Positions 35,872 to 43,791 of a stretch of 64,000 nucleotides of DNA are shown piece by piece (within the stretch, counting starts at the first letter, position 1; each line of letters starts with the position of its first letter). Position numbers and translations under genes: made by a program. Below the pieces are notes generated by a model. The model was not told the origin of the DNA and ran no database searches. It worked only from the letters and a program-made list of their open reading frames with translations. This stretch comes from CAZAMP01 sp964486455. GTDB lineage: Bacteria > Eisenbacteria > RBG-16-71-46 > CAZAMP01. The stretch lies in the NCBI GenBank assembly GCA_964486455.1, contig CAZAMP010000001.1, forward strand, positions 1 through 64,000, given 5' to 3'.

Positions 35872-36186
35872 TCATTCGGCCGCCGCATCCTCATCCTCCA
35901 CCAAACACAACTCGAGACGGTCGGCCAACTCGGCGGCTTGCCGCCTCACGTCCGACATCCCCTCTTCGGCGTCCGCCCTACACTTGAAGAGTTCAAACGC
36001 AATGTTTAGCGAGGTCAGGATTGCCACCTTGCCAAGATCGTAGGGTTGGCCCGACTTGGCTTTCGCCTGCTGCATTTTTCCGTCAACGTACTGGGCCAAT
36101 TCCGTGATGCGATCGGGAGCCGCATCGCCCTTGAGTGTGTACTCTAGTCCGAGTATTGAAACCTTGGCCGTGTGTGTTGAACCCAT
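35872..36186 (-). CDS. zapA: Cell division protein ZapA
   Basis: 104 residues. The signature is KVSILGLEYTLKGDAAPDRI followed by ELAQYVDGKM and KVAILTSLNIAFELFKCRAD. ZapA bundles FtsZ. ATG 36186 has GAGG about 5 nt upstream. 6S RNA lies directly downstream and a coiled-coil gene upstream. Confidence 0.93.
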   Translation of the reverse strand: MGSTHTAKVSILGLEYTLKGDAAPDRITELAQYVDGKMQQAKAKSGQPYDLGKVAILTSLNIAFELFKCRADAEEGMSDVRRQAAELADRLELCLVEDEDAAAE

Positions 36187-36271
36187 GATGACCTCGTCCG
36201 GTTCTGGTCGGGATCAGTTCTCGATCGCTGCGAGCTGTCCGTCCGCCGCAGGCCCCAATGCCAGGCCCGGC

Positions 36272-36559
36272 TCAGCTCAGCTCTTCCAGCGCCTCCACTT
36301 TCTGGAGAAGGCCCCGAACTCGTTCGACAACCTGCTCGCGCTCGCGCAGCAGGTCGTCCTTTTCTTTGCTCAAGCTATCGACTCGTTCCAAAAGGCTCTC
36401 GACTTCCTCCGCCGACCGTGCCGAACCTTCCGCCAGCGTCGCACGTTCTTTGAGATCATGGCACTCGGCCTCCAAAAGTCGATTGTCTTCCTTGAGTTTT
36501 ACGATAGTTTCTCGAGCCATTTCAACCTTTTCGGAAAGTCTATCGAGCTCCGCGATCAT
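36272..36559 (-). CDS. ZapB-like coiled-coil protein
   Basis: About 95 residues from ATG 36559 (MIAELDRLSEKVEMAR), with GGAGG 7 nt upstream. Nearly the whole chain is heptad-rich (TIVKLKEDNRLLEAECHDLK, LLREREQVVERVRGLLQKVE). Small coiled coils just before zapA are often ZapB or YgfZ-like division partners; the family call is inference. It lies between pheT and zapA. Confidence 0.65.
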   Translation of the reverse strand: MIAELDRLSEKVEMARETIVKLKEDNRLLEAECHDLKERATLAEGSARSAEEVESLLERVDSLSKEKDDLLREREQVVERVRGLLQKVEALEELS

Positions 36560-36641
36560 CCAAAGACCTCCTCGCCCTAACGGCGACAGCAAAGGTCGGC
36601 CGCCGAACCGCTCGGCGTCTCGCCCGGTCCGGTCGGAAACC

Positions 36642-39053
36642 TCAAGAATCTCTCAAAACAGCCCCGTAAGCCTTTGCTAGCTTACTGGTTATATCAGTGA
36701 CCATATCGTCGACCTCCTCGTTGAGGAGGCTTCGCTCCGAGGATTGGAACACCAGCGAATAGGCGAGGCTCTTGTGTCCGGCCGGAATAGGCGGTCCTTG
36801 ATAGAGATCGAACAGCCGAATCGACCGAACCAGCCCCCGTCCGGAGCCGGTCATCGCTTCCTCAAGCTCTCCATGCGTCACGTGGGAGGGAACGACGAAC
36901 GCCAGATCCCGCTTCACACCCGGGAATCTTGAAGATTCGCGGTAGCAAGGAGTTACATCATCTAACTCAAGAAACGCTTGAAAGTCAATCGAGAAGAGCC
37001 ACAGAGTGTCGGGAATGTCCCACGCGCGGGCGACCCGTGGCGCTATCCGCCCGGCCCTTCCTCGAATAGACTGCCTGTCCTCGAAGGTGAATGCTTCGTC
37101 GGGCAAGAGAACATCACCGGCGTACGACGCGAAGGCGGCGTCTCCGCGGCCCATGCCGCGCAGATACGATGTCAGCATACCTTTCAACTCAAACAGCTCG
37201 AACGCGACCGACTTGCCCGCCCAGCCCGGCTCCAACAGGGGACCACACACGATGCCGGCGAGCTCCCATCGCTCCACGGGGAGTTCTGCTCGCGTGCCCG
37301 CGAAGATCTTGCCGTGTTCGAAGAGCCGAAAGCCCTCCTGTCCGCGGTTGATATTGTGCCGTGCGACACGAAGATGGAGCGGCCAGAGGGAGCCGCGAAG
37401 CACAGCCGAGTCCTGGCTCCTCGCGTTGATCAGCTTGACGGGATCGCCCTCGGCCCAGCCCCAGCGTTGGGTGGTCTCCGCTACGTTGTCGGAGACGAAC
37501 GACGACGTCAGGATCTCCTGAAGGCCGAGCGCCGCCAGGAGTGAGGATGAGCGTCCGATTCGGGCGTCGATCGGATTGCGGTCCGCCCGAACACCGCTCA
37601 GGTTGAGGTGGCGATCCTCGTATCGGTCGTATCCGCGGAAGCGGGCGATCTCTTCAATCAGGTCTATCTCATGCTCCACGTCATGGCGCCAGGACGGCAC
37701 GCGACAGGCGAACGACGCCCCTCCCTCGCCGTCCGCGCTCACGGGCTTGAACCCCAGGCGATCGAGCACGGGTGCCAACTCCTGCGGGTCGGCCACGTCA
37801 CCGAGGAGCTGCTCGACGCGCAGGGAACGAATCGTGACGGGTGGACGCTCTTCGACATCCGAACCGGCGCTGACTTGACCGGTGAGGACTTCGCCTCCCG
37901 CAACCTCGGCGATCAGGCGTGCCGTGTGGTCGAGGGCGGTCAGGACCGCAGCGAGATCGACTCCCCGGCCGAATCGCATGGACGCCTCAGTGTCCATACC
38001 GAGCTTGGCGGCGCCGTCTCGCACCACGGGGGCGGTGAAGTGCGCGCTCTCGAGCAGCAGCTCCGTAGTGGGATCGGTCACCTCCGAATGCGCTCCGCCC
38101 ATGACGCCGGCGATCGCCACGGGGCCCTCCCCGTCCGCGATGACGAGCATGTCGGGATCCAGGTTCTTGAGCGTCCCGTCGAGCGTCTCGAGTCGTTCTC
38201 CCGTGGTGGCCCGGCGCACCCGAATGACTCCGCCTCGCAGCTTGGCCAGGTCGAACGCGTGAATGGGCTGCCCGTATGTGTGAAGGATGTAGTTCGTCAC
38301 GTCGACGACGTTGTTGATCGCGCGCTGGCCAATCGATTCCAGGCGGCGCCGAAGCCAATCCGGAGACGGACCGATCTTCACGTTGCGAACGATCCGCCCG
38401 CCGTAGAGACGGCAATCATCGAGATTCTCGATCTCGATGGCGATGCCGTCGGCGGCCTTTCCTCCGCCCTCCTTGGGCGCGGACTCGACCTCTTTGAGCG
38501 GTATCGAGAGCATGGCCGCGATCTCGCGGGCCACGCCACGAACCGAGAGCCAGTCGGGGCGGTTGTACGCCACATCCAGCTCCAGCACCGTGCCCCCGGT
38601 CCCGAGATGCTTCGCAATCGGAGTCCCGGGCGACACGTCGGCGGGAAGCTCCATCAGGCCGGCCGCGGCATCGGATAGCCCCAACTCCGCCTCGGAGCAG
38701 AGCATTCCGTATGACTTCTCGCCACGGAGCTTGGCGACGCTGATCTCCATTCCGTTCGACAGCGTCACGCCCACGGGCGCGAACGGATAGATGCCGCCGC
38801 TCTGCACGTTCGGGGCGCCGCATACGACGTCGACCGTGTCGGTGCCATCAAAGACCCTGCAGAGGCTCAATCGCTCGGCGTTCGGGTGCTTCGAAACGGA
38901 CTCAACGCGCGCCGTGATGATGCCCGCCAGGCCTTCGTCCGCCTCAATGACCGCGTCGACGGCCAGCCCCACCATGGTCAGCCGCTCGGCCAACTCCTCA
39001 GGGGGAATCGGGATGTCGACCCAGTCGCCGAGCCATTCAAGAGAGAGTTTCAT
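36642..39053 (-). CDS. pheT: Phenylalanyl-tRNA synthetase beta subunit
   Basis: 803 residues. The start MKLSLEWLGDWVDIPIPPEE is typical. The tRNA-binding domain (about 40-150) holds SKHPNAERLSLCRV. B3/B4 editing and B5 domains follow, with VVDVTNYILHTYGQPIHAFD. The C-terminal FDX-ACB domain begins near ESSRFPGVKRDLAFVVPS. It forms a heterotetramer with PheS, 14 nt upstream. Confidence 0.97.
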   Translation of the reverse strand: MKLSLEWLGDWVDIPIPPEELAERLTMVGLAVDAVIEADEGLAGIITARVESVSKHPNAERLSLCRVFDGTDTVDVVCGAPNVQSGGIYPFAPVGVTLSNGMEISVAKLRGEKSYGMLCSEAELGLSDAAAGLMELPADVSPGTPIAKHLGTGGTVLELDVAYNRPDWLSVRGVAREIAAMLSIPLKEVESAPKEGGGKAADGIAIEIENLDDCRLYGGRIVRNVKIGPSPDWLRRRLESIGQRAINNVVDVTNYILHTYGQPIHAFDLAKLRGGVIRVRRATTGERLETLDGTLKNLDPDMLVIADGEGPVAIAGVMGGAHSEVTDPTTELLLESAHFTAPVVRDGAAKLGMDTEASMRFGRGVDLAAVLTALDHTARLIAEVAGGEVLTGQVSAGSDVEERPPVTIRSLRVEQLLGDVADPQELAPVLDRLGFKPVSADGEGGASFACRVPSWRHDVEHEIDLIEEIARFRGYDRYEDRHLNLSGVRADRNPIDARIGRSSSLLAALGLQEILTSSFVSDNVAETTQRWGWAEGDPVKLINARSQDSAVLRGSLWPLHLRVARHNINRGQEGFRLFEHGKIFAGTRAELPVERWELAGIVCGPLLEPGWAGKSVAFELFELKGMLTSYLRGMGRGDAAFASYAGDVLLPDEAFTFEDRQSIRGRAGRIAPRVARAWDIPDTLWLFSIDFQAFLELDDVTPCYRESSRFPGVKRDLAFVVPSHVTHGELEEAMTGSGRGLVRSIRLFDLYQGPPIPAGHKSLAYSLVFQSSERSLLNEEVDDMVTDITSKLAKAYGAVLRDS

Positions 39054-39067
39054 TGTGTGGCCCTAAT

Positions 39068-40078
39068 CTAGAATTGTGTCAGGAACCGCAAATCGTTCTC
39101 GAGGAACATCCGAATGTCCGGGATCCCGTAGAGCAGCATCGCGATGCGCTCCAACCCCATGCCGGCGGCGTAGCCGGTGTAGCGCTCGGAATCGTAGCCA
39201 ACGAACTCGAAGACGCGAGGATGCACCATGCCGCAGCCCAGCACCTCGATCCATCCGGTCCGCTTGCACGCTGAGCAGCCGTCGCCGTGACAGAAAATGC
39301 ACGAGATGTCCAGCTCGGCACTCGGCTCGGTGAACGGGAAGTAGGACGGCCGGAAGCGGAGCTTCACGTCGCTGCCAAAAAGCGCCGACACGAAGTCGTG
39401 CAGGCAGCCCTTCAAATCGCGGAACGACACCCCCTCATCCACATAGAGAATCTCGACCTGGTTGAATTCCGCCTGATGCGACGCATCGATCGACTCGTGC
39501 CGATAAACCCTGCCCGGGAAAATCATTCTCACAGGCGGCGGCTGGTTCTCCATCACTCGAATCTGGACGGGTGACGTGTGCGTGCGCATCACGACCGAGT
39601 TGGAAAGGAAGAATGTGTCCCACATGCCGCGTGCCGGATGTCCCGGCGGCATATTGAGCGCCTCGAAGTTATAGTAGTCGCTCTCGACGTCGGGTCCCAG
39701 CGCCACGGAAAAACCCATGCCGTGGAAAATGTCGCTGATCTCGTCCTGCAGGCGCATCAGGACGTGCCGGCGCCCGCCCGGGAACTCTCGGCCCGGAAGC
39801 GTCACATCGATCGCGGGGCCGGACCCGCGATCGGAGGCCTCGAGCTCCGCGCGCCTCGCCTTTAGAGCCTGGGTCAGCTCGCCCTTGAGCACGTTGGCGA
39901 CCTTTCCCACCTCGGCCCGTTTCTCGGCCGGCAGACCGCCGAGTTCCTTGAGGACCTTGGTAACGCCGCCCTTACGACCTAGGTAGCGCACACGAATCTC
40001 GTCGAGCTCCTCGACGCTCTGGGTCGCACGGATAGCGGCCAGCGCTTCGGCGCCTAGAGACTCGAGGTCGATCGTCAT
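39068..40078 (-). CDS. pheS: Phenylalanyl-tRNA synthetase alpha subunit
   Basis: 336 residues, class II catalytic chain. An N-terminal coiled coil is followed by GHPARGMWDTFFLSN, VVMRTHTSPVQIRVM (motif 2 region), SHQAEFNQVE and GMGLERIAMLLYGIPDIR (motif 3). ATG 40078 overlaps the rplT stop (ATGA), so synthesis is coupled to L20. pheT follows. Confidence 0.97.
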   Translation of the reverse strand: MTIDLESLGAEALAAIRATQSVEELDEIRVRYLGRKGGVTKVLKELGGLPAEKRAEVGKVANVLKGELTQALKARRAELEASDRGSGPAIDVTLPGREFPGGRRHVLMRLQDEISDIFHGMGFSVALGPDVESDYYNFEALNMPPGHPARGMWDTFFLSNSVVMRTHTSPVQIRVMENQPPPVRMIFPGRVYRHESIDASHQAEFNQVEILYVDEGVSFRDLKGCLHDFVSALFGSDVKLRFRPSYFPFTEPSAELDISCIFCHGDGCSACKRTGWIEVLGCGMVHPRVFEFVGYDSERYTGYAAGMGLERIAMLLYGIPDIRMFLENDLRFLTQF

Positions 40079-40449
40079 GCCGTGGCCGGTTCCGACGATA
40101 GGTTTTCACGGGCGATGTCGGCCAGCTTCGCGAAGCTGTCGGTATCGTTGATCGCCATGTCCGCGAGGATCCTCCGGTCGACACTGACGTTCGCCAGCTT
40201 GAGTCCATGCATGAACGACGAGTAGTTCATGCCGTTCATCCGGGCGGCGGCGTTGATCCGAATGATCCATAGCTTACGGAACTCGCGCTTCTTCGTGCGG
40301 CGGTCGCGATACGAAAAAGCCAGCGCCCGTAGAAGCGTTTCCTTGGCGGTGCGGTACAGGCGGCTCCGTCCACCTCGGGCGCCGCGCATCGCCTTGAGTA
40401 CTTTCTTTCGTCGTGCGCGCCCCGGAACGACGGTCTTGGTTCTGGGCAT
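40075..40449 (-). CDS. rplT: Ribosomal protein L20
   Basis: 124 residues. The opening MPRTKTVVPGRARRKKVLKA and KLWIIRINAAARMNGMNYSS are L20 signatures. L20 also represses infC-operon expression in several bacteria. AGGAG lies 9 nt before the ATG. It sits between rpmI and pheS. Confidence 0.98.
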   Translation of the reverse strand: MPRTKTVVPGRARRKKVLKAMRGARGGRSRLYRTAKETLLRALAFSYRDRRTKKREFRKLWIIRINAAARMNGMNYSSFMHGLKLANVSVDRRILADMAINDTDSFAKLADIARENLSSEPATA

Positions 40450-40530
40450 CTTCGATGACTCCTAATCAAGCCGGGGATCCACCCCCGGAGTGTCGCATGG
40501 ATCGGCGAGGCGGGATCGCCTCGGCGTCGT

Positions 40531-40731
40531 CTACTTGCTCGGGTTGATCTGAGTGAGGATCCGCCGCTCGTCAGAGGGTGCCACCATCGTTGTCCGGCGA
40601 AGACGACGCTTCTGCTTGCGCGTCTTGTTCGCAAAGTTGTGGCTAGAGTTGGGGCTACCACGGCGGATCCGACCGCTTCCGGTTTTTCGGAAACGTTTGA
40701 CCGCCCCACGCCTGGATTTCATCTTCGGCAT
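40531..40731 (-). CDS. rpmI: Ribosomal protein L35
   Basis: 66 residues, highly basic. MPKMKSRRGAVKRFRKTGSG is the L35 opening, and RRGSPNSSHNFANKTRKQKR follows. It lies between infC and rplT in the usual infC-rpmI-rplT order, with GGGAG just upstream of the ATG. Confidence 0.97.
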   Translation of the reverse strand: MPKMKSRRGAVKRFRKTGSGRIRRGSPNSSHNFANKTRKQKRRLRRTTMVAPSDERRILTQINPSK

Positions 40732-40761
40732 TGTCCACTCCCGTGGAGAGGCGTTGTGTTG

Positions 40762-41298
40762 TTACTTTTTCGTCTTTGGAGCGACCACGAGGGTGATGAA
40801 GCGTCCTTCGCTCCTCGGCGGGTTCTCGACCACCGCGATATCATCGATGTCGGCAAGGAGCCGCTCGATGAGCTTCATCCCGAATTCCTTATGGGCCATC
40901 TCCCTACCGCGGAACTGAACCGTGAACTTGACCTTGTCCCGCGCTTCCAGGAACCTGCGGGCGTTCGCCATCTTGAACTCATAGTCGTGATCATCGATAC
41001 GAGGCCGCATCTTGACCTCTTTCACGTGCACGACATGCTGCTGCTTGCGGGCCTTGCGGATCTTCCTGGACTGTTCGTACTTGTACTTTCCGTAGTCCAT
41101 GATCCGGCAGACCGGCGGTCTGGCGTTGGGCGCAACCTCTACCAGATCAAGCCCGGCGTCTCTCGCCATATCGAGAGCCTGACGTGTCTCCATCAGGCCG
41201 ACCTGCTCTCCGTCGGCTCCCACGACGCGCACCGGTGAGATCTTGATCCGGTCGTTCACCCGCGGTTCACGGGCCTTCTCCGTCATTTTCTTGACTAT
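40762..41298 (-). CDS. infC: Translation initiation factor IF-3, apparent ATA start
   Basis: About 178 residues if read from ATA 41298. IF-3 checks start codons on the 30S subunit. Motifs: REPRVNDRIKISPVRVVG, CRIMDYGKYKYEQSRKIRKA, FRGREMAHKEFGMKLI and GRFITLVVAPKTKK. The strong GGAGG (41311-41307) lies 8 nt before ATA 41298. The first in-frame ATG, at 41286, is 20 nt away and so less likely. infC commonly uses a rare start (AUU in E. coli) for autoregulation. rpmI, rplT and pheS follow. Confidence 0.94.
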   Translation of the reverse strand: MVKKMTEKAREPRVNDRIKISPVRVVGADGEQVGLMETRQALDMARDAGLDLVEVAPNARPPVCRIMDYGKYKYEQSRKIRKARKQQHVVHVKEVKMRPRIDDHDYEFKMANARRFLEARDKVKFTVQFRGREMAHKEFGMKLIERLLADIDDIAVVENPPRSEGRFITLVVAPKTKK

Positions 41299-41311
41299 CG
41301 GGTGTTCCTCC
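41296..41311 (-). promoter_or_regulatory. infC ribosome-binding site and ATA initiation codon
   Basis: AAAGGAGGA ends 8 nt before ATA (41298-41296), in frame with KKMTEK. Non-AUG codons at infC let IF-3 lower its own synthesis when abundant. The spacing favours ATA over ATG 41286. Confidence 0.7.
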
Positions 41312-41356
41312 TTTTGCCATTCACCTCGGACACCGTGACCCGGCACTGATCCGCCC

Positions 41357-41385
41357 AAACAAAAAACGGGCGGCAGATGCCGCCC
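41357..41385 (-). terminator. Intrinsic terminator/attenuator between tRNA-Val and infC
   Basis: Minus strand: GGGCGGCA (41385-41378), TC, TGCCGCCC (41375-41368), then G and TTTTTT (41366-41361). It ends about 50 nt before the infC ribosome site. It can end the tRNA-Val transcript or act as a switch in the infC leader. Confidence 0.8.
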
Positions 41386-41391
41386 CCGCAA

Positions 41392-41454
41392 AGCCGACCG
41401 TTCGGCTCCGATCTCTGACACCTACCCTGTTGGCTGCCAATGGCGCCACAGGGT
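41392..41454 (-). promoter_or_regulatory. Structured infC leader upstream of the terminator
   Basis: Two further hairpins precede the terminator: ACCCTGT/ACAGGGT (41454-41448 with 41430-41424) and AGCCGA/TCGGCT (41407-41402 with 41397-41392). A candidate -10 TACAAT lies at 41515-41510. Together they could form an L20- or IF-3-responsive leader. The mechanism is inference. Confidence 0.45.
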
Positions 41455-41523
41455 GAGAAGCGAGGCGGCTTCCGCTTGCCGGCACCGTGGCCGGGATGTC
41501 CACTTCCTGATTGTACCGCAATA

Positions 41524-41600
41524 TGGTGGGCGATACTGGACTTGAACCAGTGACCTCCTGCATGTCAAGCAGGCACTCTAACCACCTGAGCTAATCGCCC
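41524..41600 (-). tRNA. tRNA-Val(GAC)
   Basis: Reads from 41600. Acceptor GGGCGAT pairs with ATCGCCC. The anticodon stem is CCTGC/GCAGG with loop TTGACAT (anticodon GAC). The T-loop GTTCAAGTC is present, and the 3' CCA is encoded (41526-41524). It decodes GUC/GUU. Confidence 0.97.
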
Positions 41601-41644
41601 ACACGACCGTCGGCGCATCCATACGCACCATCCGAGCGCGGAGG

Positions 41645-41674
41645 ATGGTAGTTCGCCGCGGCCTTCCGTGTCAA
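41645..41674 (-). promoter_or_regulatory. Promoter of tRNA-Val
   Basis: Perfect TTGACA (41674-41669), 18-nt spacer, TACCAT (41650-41645). The predicted start is about 40 nt before the tRNA. The -35 overlaps the DAHP synthase stop. Confidence 0.65.
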
Positions 41675-42741
41675 CTGCTTTTAGGACCGTCGCTTGAGGG
41701 CGCCCCCCCAGCCGGCGGCGGGCCGGTCATGATCACGCGATCCACGGCCTGGGCGATGATCCGAAGCTGATCGGCCAGCGACGCGAACTCGTCAGGCGCG
41801 AGCGATTGAGGTCCGTCGCAGAGCGCGGTCTCGGGGTCGTAGTGGACCTCAATCAGAATCCCGTCGGCCCCCGCCGCCACCGACGCCCGGGCCATCGGCG
41901 CGATCTTGTCCCGATAGCCGACCGCGTGGCTCGGATCCACGATGATCGGTAGGTGGGAGAGCTGGCGGACCACCGGAACCGCGTTCAGGTCCAGCGTGTT
42001 GCGGGTGTACGTCTGGAACGAGCGTATGCCGCGTTCACACATGATCACATCTCTGTTGCCGCCGCTCATGACGTACTCCGCGCTCATGAGCCATTCGTCC
42101 ACGGTGGCCGCGATACCGCGCTTCAGGAGGATCGGCCTCCCGCACTTGCCCACCTCCTTCAGCAACGAGAAGTTCTGCATGTTCCGCGCCCCGATCTGCA
42201 AGATGTCTACGTACTGAGACATCATCTCGAGGTGCGCGACCTCCATCAGCTCACTCACCGTGAGAAGCCCGAATCGATCGGCGGCCGCTCGGAGGATCTT
42301 CAGGCCCTCCTCACCGAGACCCTGAAACGAGTATGGGGACGTACGCGGCTTGAAGGCGCCGCCCCGCAGGATCTTCGCGCCGGCGGCCGCGACCGCCTCC
42401 GCGGTCTTCATCACCTGCTCTTCCGACTCCACAGCGCAAGGGCCCGCCATCAGAACGACTTCGTCTCCCCCGATGACGACGTCGCCGATACGCACGAGGG
42501 TCGGTTCGTCCTGGAAATGACGGCTCGCGAGCTTGAACGGCACGGGGATCGGTCGCACGGACTCGACGCCGGGAAGTGACACGAGCTCCTCGATGGCCGG
42601 CTTCGTATGGCCGCCGATCGCGCAGAGCGCCCGCGACCCTCCGGATCGCGTCTCGTGGATCGCCATCCCGGCGATTCTCAGCCGCGACTGAAGATGTTGC
42701 TCGTCATCCGGTGTGATGTCTGGCTTCAGTACAACTAGCAC
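41671..42741 (-). CDS. aroF: 3-deoxy-7-phosphoheptulonate synthase (type I-beta)
   Basis: 356 residues from GTG 42741. It starts the shikimate pathway from PEP and erythrose-4-phosphate. An N-terminal ferredoxin-like regulatory domain (about 1-70, MLVVLKPDITPDDEQHLQSR) matches the Thermotoga type that binds Tyr/Phe. The barrel shows VVLMAGPCAVESEEQV, LRGGAFKPRTSPYSFQGLG, QIGARNMQNFSLLKEVG, LLKRGIAATVDEWL and IIVDPSHAVGYRDKI. It follows purM by 29 nt and is followed by the tRNA-Val promoter. Confidence 0.94.
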   Translation of the reverse strand: MLVVLKPDITPDDEQHLQSRLRIAGMAIHETRSGGSRALCAIGGHTKPAIEELVSLPGVESVRPIPVPFKLASRHFQDEPTLVRIGDVVIGGDEVVLMAGPCAVESEEQVMKTAEAVAAAGAKILRGGAFKPRTSPYSFQGLGEEGLKILRAAADRFGLLTVSELMEVAHLEMMSQYVDILQIGARNMQNFSLLKEVGKCGRPILLKRGIAATVDEWLMSAEYVMSGGNRDVIMCERGIRSFQTYTRNTLDLNAVPVVRQLSHLPIIVDPSHAVGYRDKIAPMARASVAAGADGILIEVHYDPETALCDGPQSLAPDEFASLADQLRIIAQAVDRVIMTGPPPAGGAPSSDGPKSS

Positions 42742-42770
42742 GTCTCACATCCATAGCTGGCAGCCCGCTG

Positions 42771-43784
42771 CTAGGCGAGCGTGACGCCTCTTTCGCCACC
42801 ATCCACCCGGCCAATGACACACGCGCTCTCGCCCGCGTCCCGCAGCGCGGCCAGGGCGACCTCGACGTTTTCCGGCGGCAGAACCACGATGAAACCGATG
42901 CCCATGTTGAACGTGCGGTACATCTCATCGGTGGGAACGTCCCCCAACCGCTGGATCGCCTGGAACAGATCGGGAGGGTCCCAGCTACCCGTGTCAACTC
43001 GTGCAGCGCAGTCGTCGGGGAGCACCCGCTCCAGGTTGTCCTCGATACCGCCGCCCGTGATATGGGCGGCGCCGGACACCCACCGTTTCTCTAGTAGTGG
43101 ACGCATCGGCGCGACGTACGAGCGGTGCCGCGCAGTGAGCGCATCGCCCCAGGACGGCCCGCCCGGGACGATCTCCGTATTCAGATCATCATCGACACGC
43201 TCCGCCACGATCTTTCGTGCCAGCGAGTAGCCGTTGGTGTGCAGACCGTCCGAGGCCAGGCCGATCAGCTGATCCGACGGCCGTACGCGGCTCCCGTCCA
43301 GGAACTCCGCCTCGCTCACCTCGCCCACGATCGCACCCACGAGATCGTAGTCATCACCTTGATAGACACCCGGCATCTCAGCCGTTTCCCCGCCGATGAG
43401 CGCGCAGCCCAACTCACGGCATGCCTCGGCGATCCCTTCGACGACGCCCGTGAAGCTTTCGACCGAGAGCGTTCCCGTGCCAATGTAGTCCATGAAGAAG
43501 AGCGGCCGTCCCCCATGAACGAGGATGTCGTTGGCACAGTGCGAAACGATGTCGTAGCCGACGTCTCGATGACGACCCAACCGACGGGAGATGATCAGCT
43601 TCGTGCCGATTCCATCGATCGAGGAGAGCAGGATGCGGTCGCTTCCCGGTATCCGGTAGGCCCCCGCGAATCCCGCGCGCAGGTCGACGACGGACTCCCC
43701 GTGCGTCCCGCGAACGAGCCGTGCGATTCCCTTTACGGCGCGCCCGGCCAGGTCGACGTCAACACCAGCGGAACGATAGTCCAT
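42771..43784 (-). CDS. purM: Phosphoribosylformylglycinamidine cyclo-ligase
   Basis: About 337 residues from ATG 43784 (MDYRSAGVDVDLAGRAV), with GAGGAG about 10 nt upstream. PurM makes AIR in purine synthesis. Motifs: SSIDGIGTKLIISRRLGRH, CANDILVHGGRPLFFMDYIG, LIGGETAEMPGVYQG, GLASDGLHTNGYSLARKI and HITGGGIEDNLERVLP. It lies 7 nt after the HD-GYP gene. Confidence 0.96.
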   Translation of the reverse strand: MDYRSAGVDVDLAGRAVKGIARLVRGTHGESVVDLRAGFAGAYRIPGSDRILLSSIDGIGTKLIISRRLGRHRDVGYDIVSHCANDILVHGGRPLFFMDYIGTGTLSVESFTGVVEGIAEACRELGCALIGGETAEMPGVYQGDDYDLVGAIVGEVSEAEFLDGSRVRPSDQLIGLASDGLHTNGYSLARKIVAERVDDDLNTEIVPGGPSWGDALTARHRSYVAPMRPLLEKRWVSGAAHITGGGIEDNLERVLPDDCAARVDTGSWDPPDLFQAIQRLGDVPTDEMYRTFNMGIGFIVVLPPENVEVALAALRDAGESACVIGRVDGGERGVTLA

Positions 43785-43791
43785 CTCCGCG

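Noticed and set aside
36187..36271. Second small RNA between zapA and the coiled-coil gene
   Set aside because: Only 85 nt, with no convincing stem or T-run.
41321..41421. Longer infC start upstream of ATA 41298
   Set aside because: The region holds the terminator and leader hairpins and has no family similarity to IF-3.
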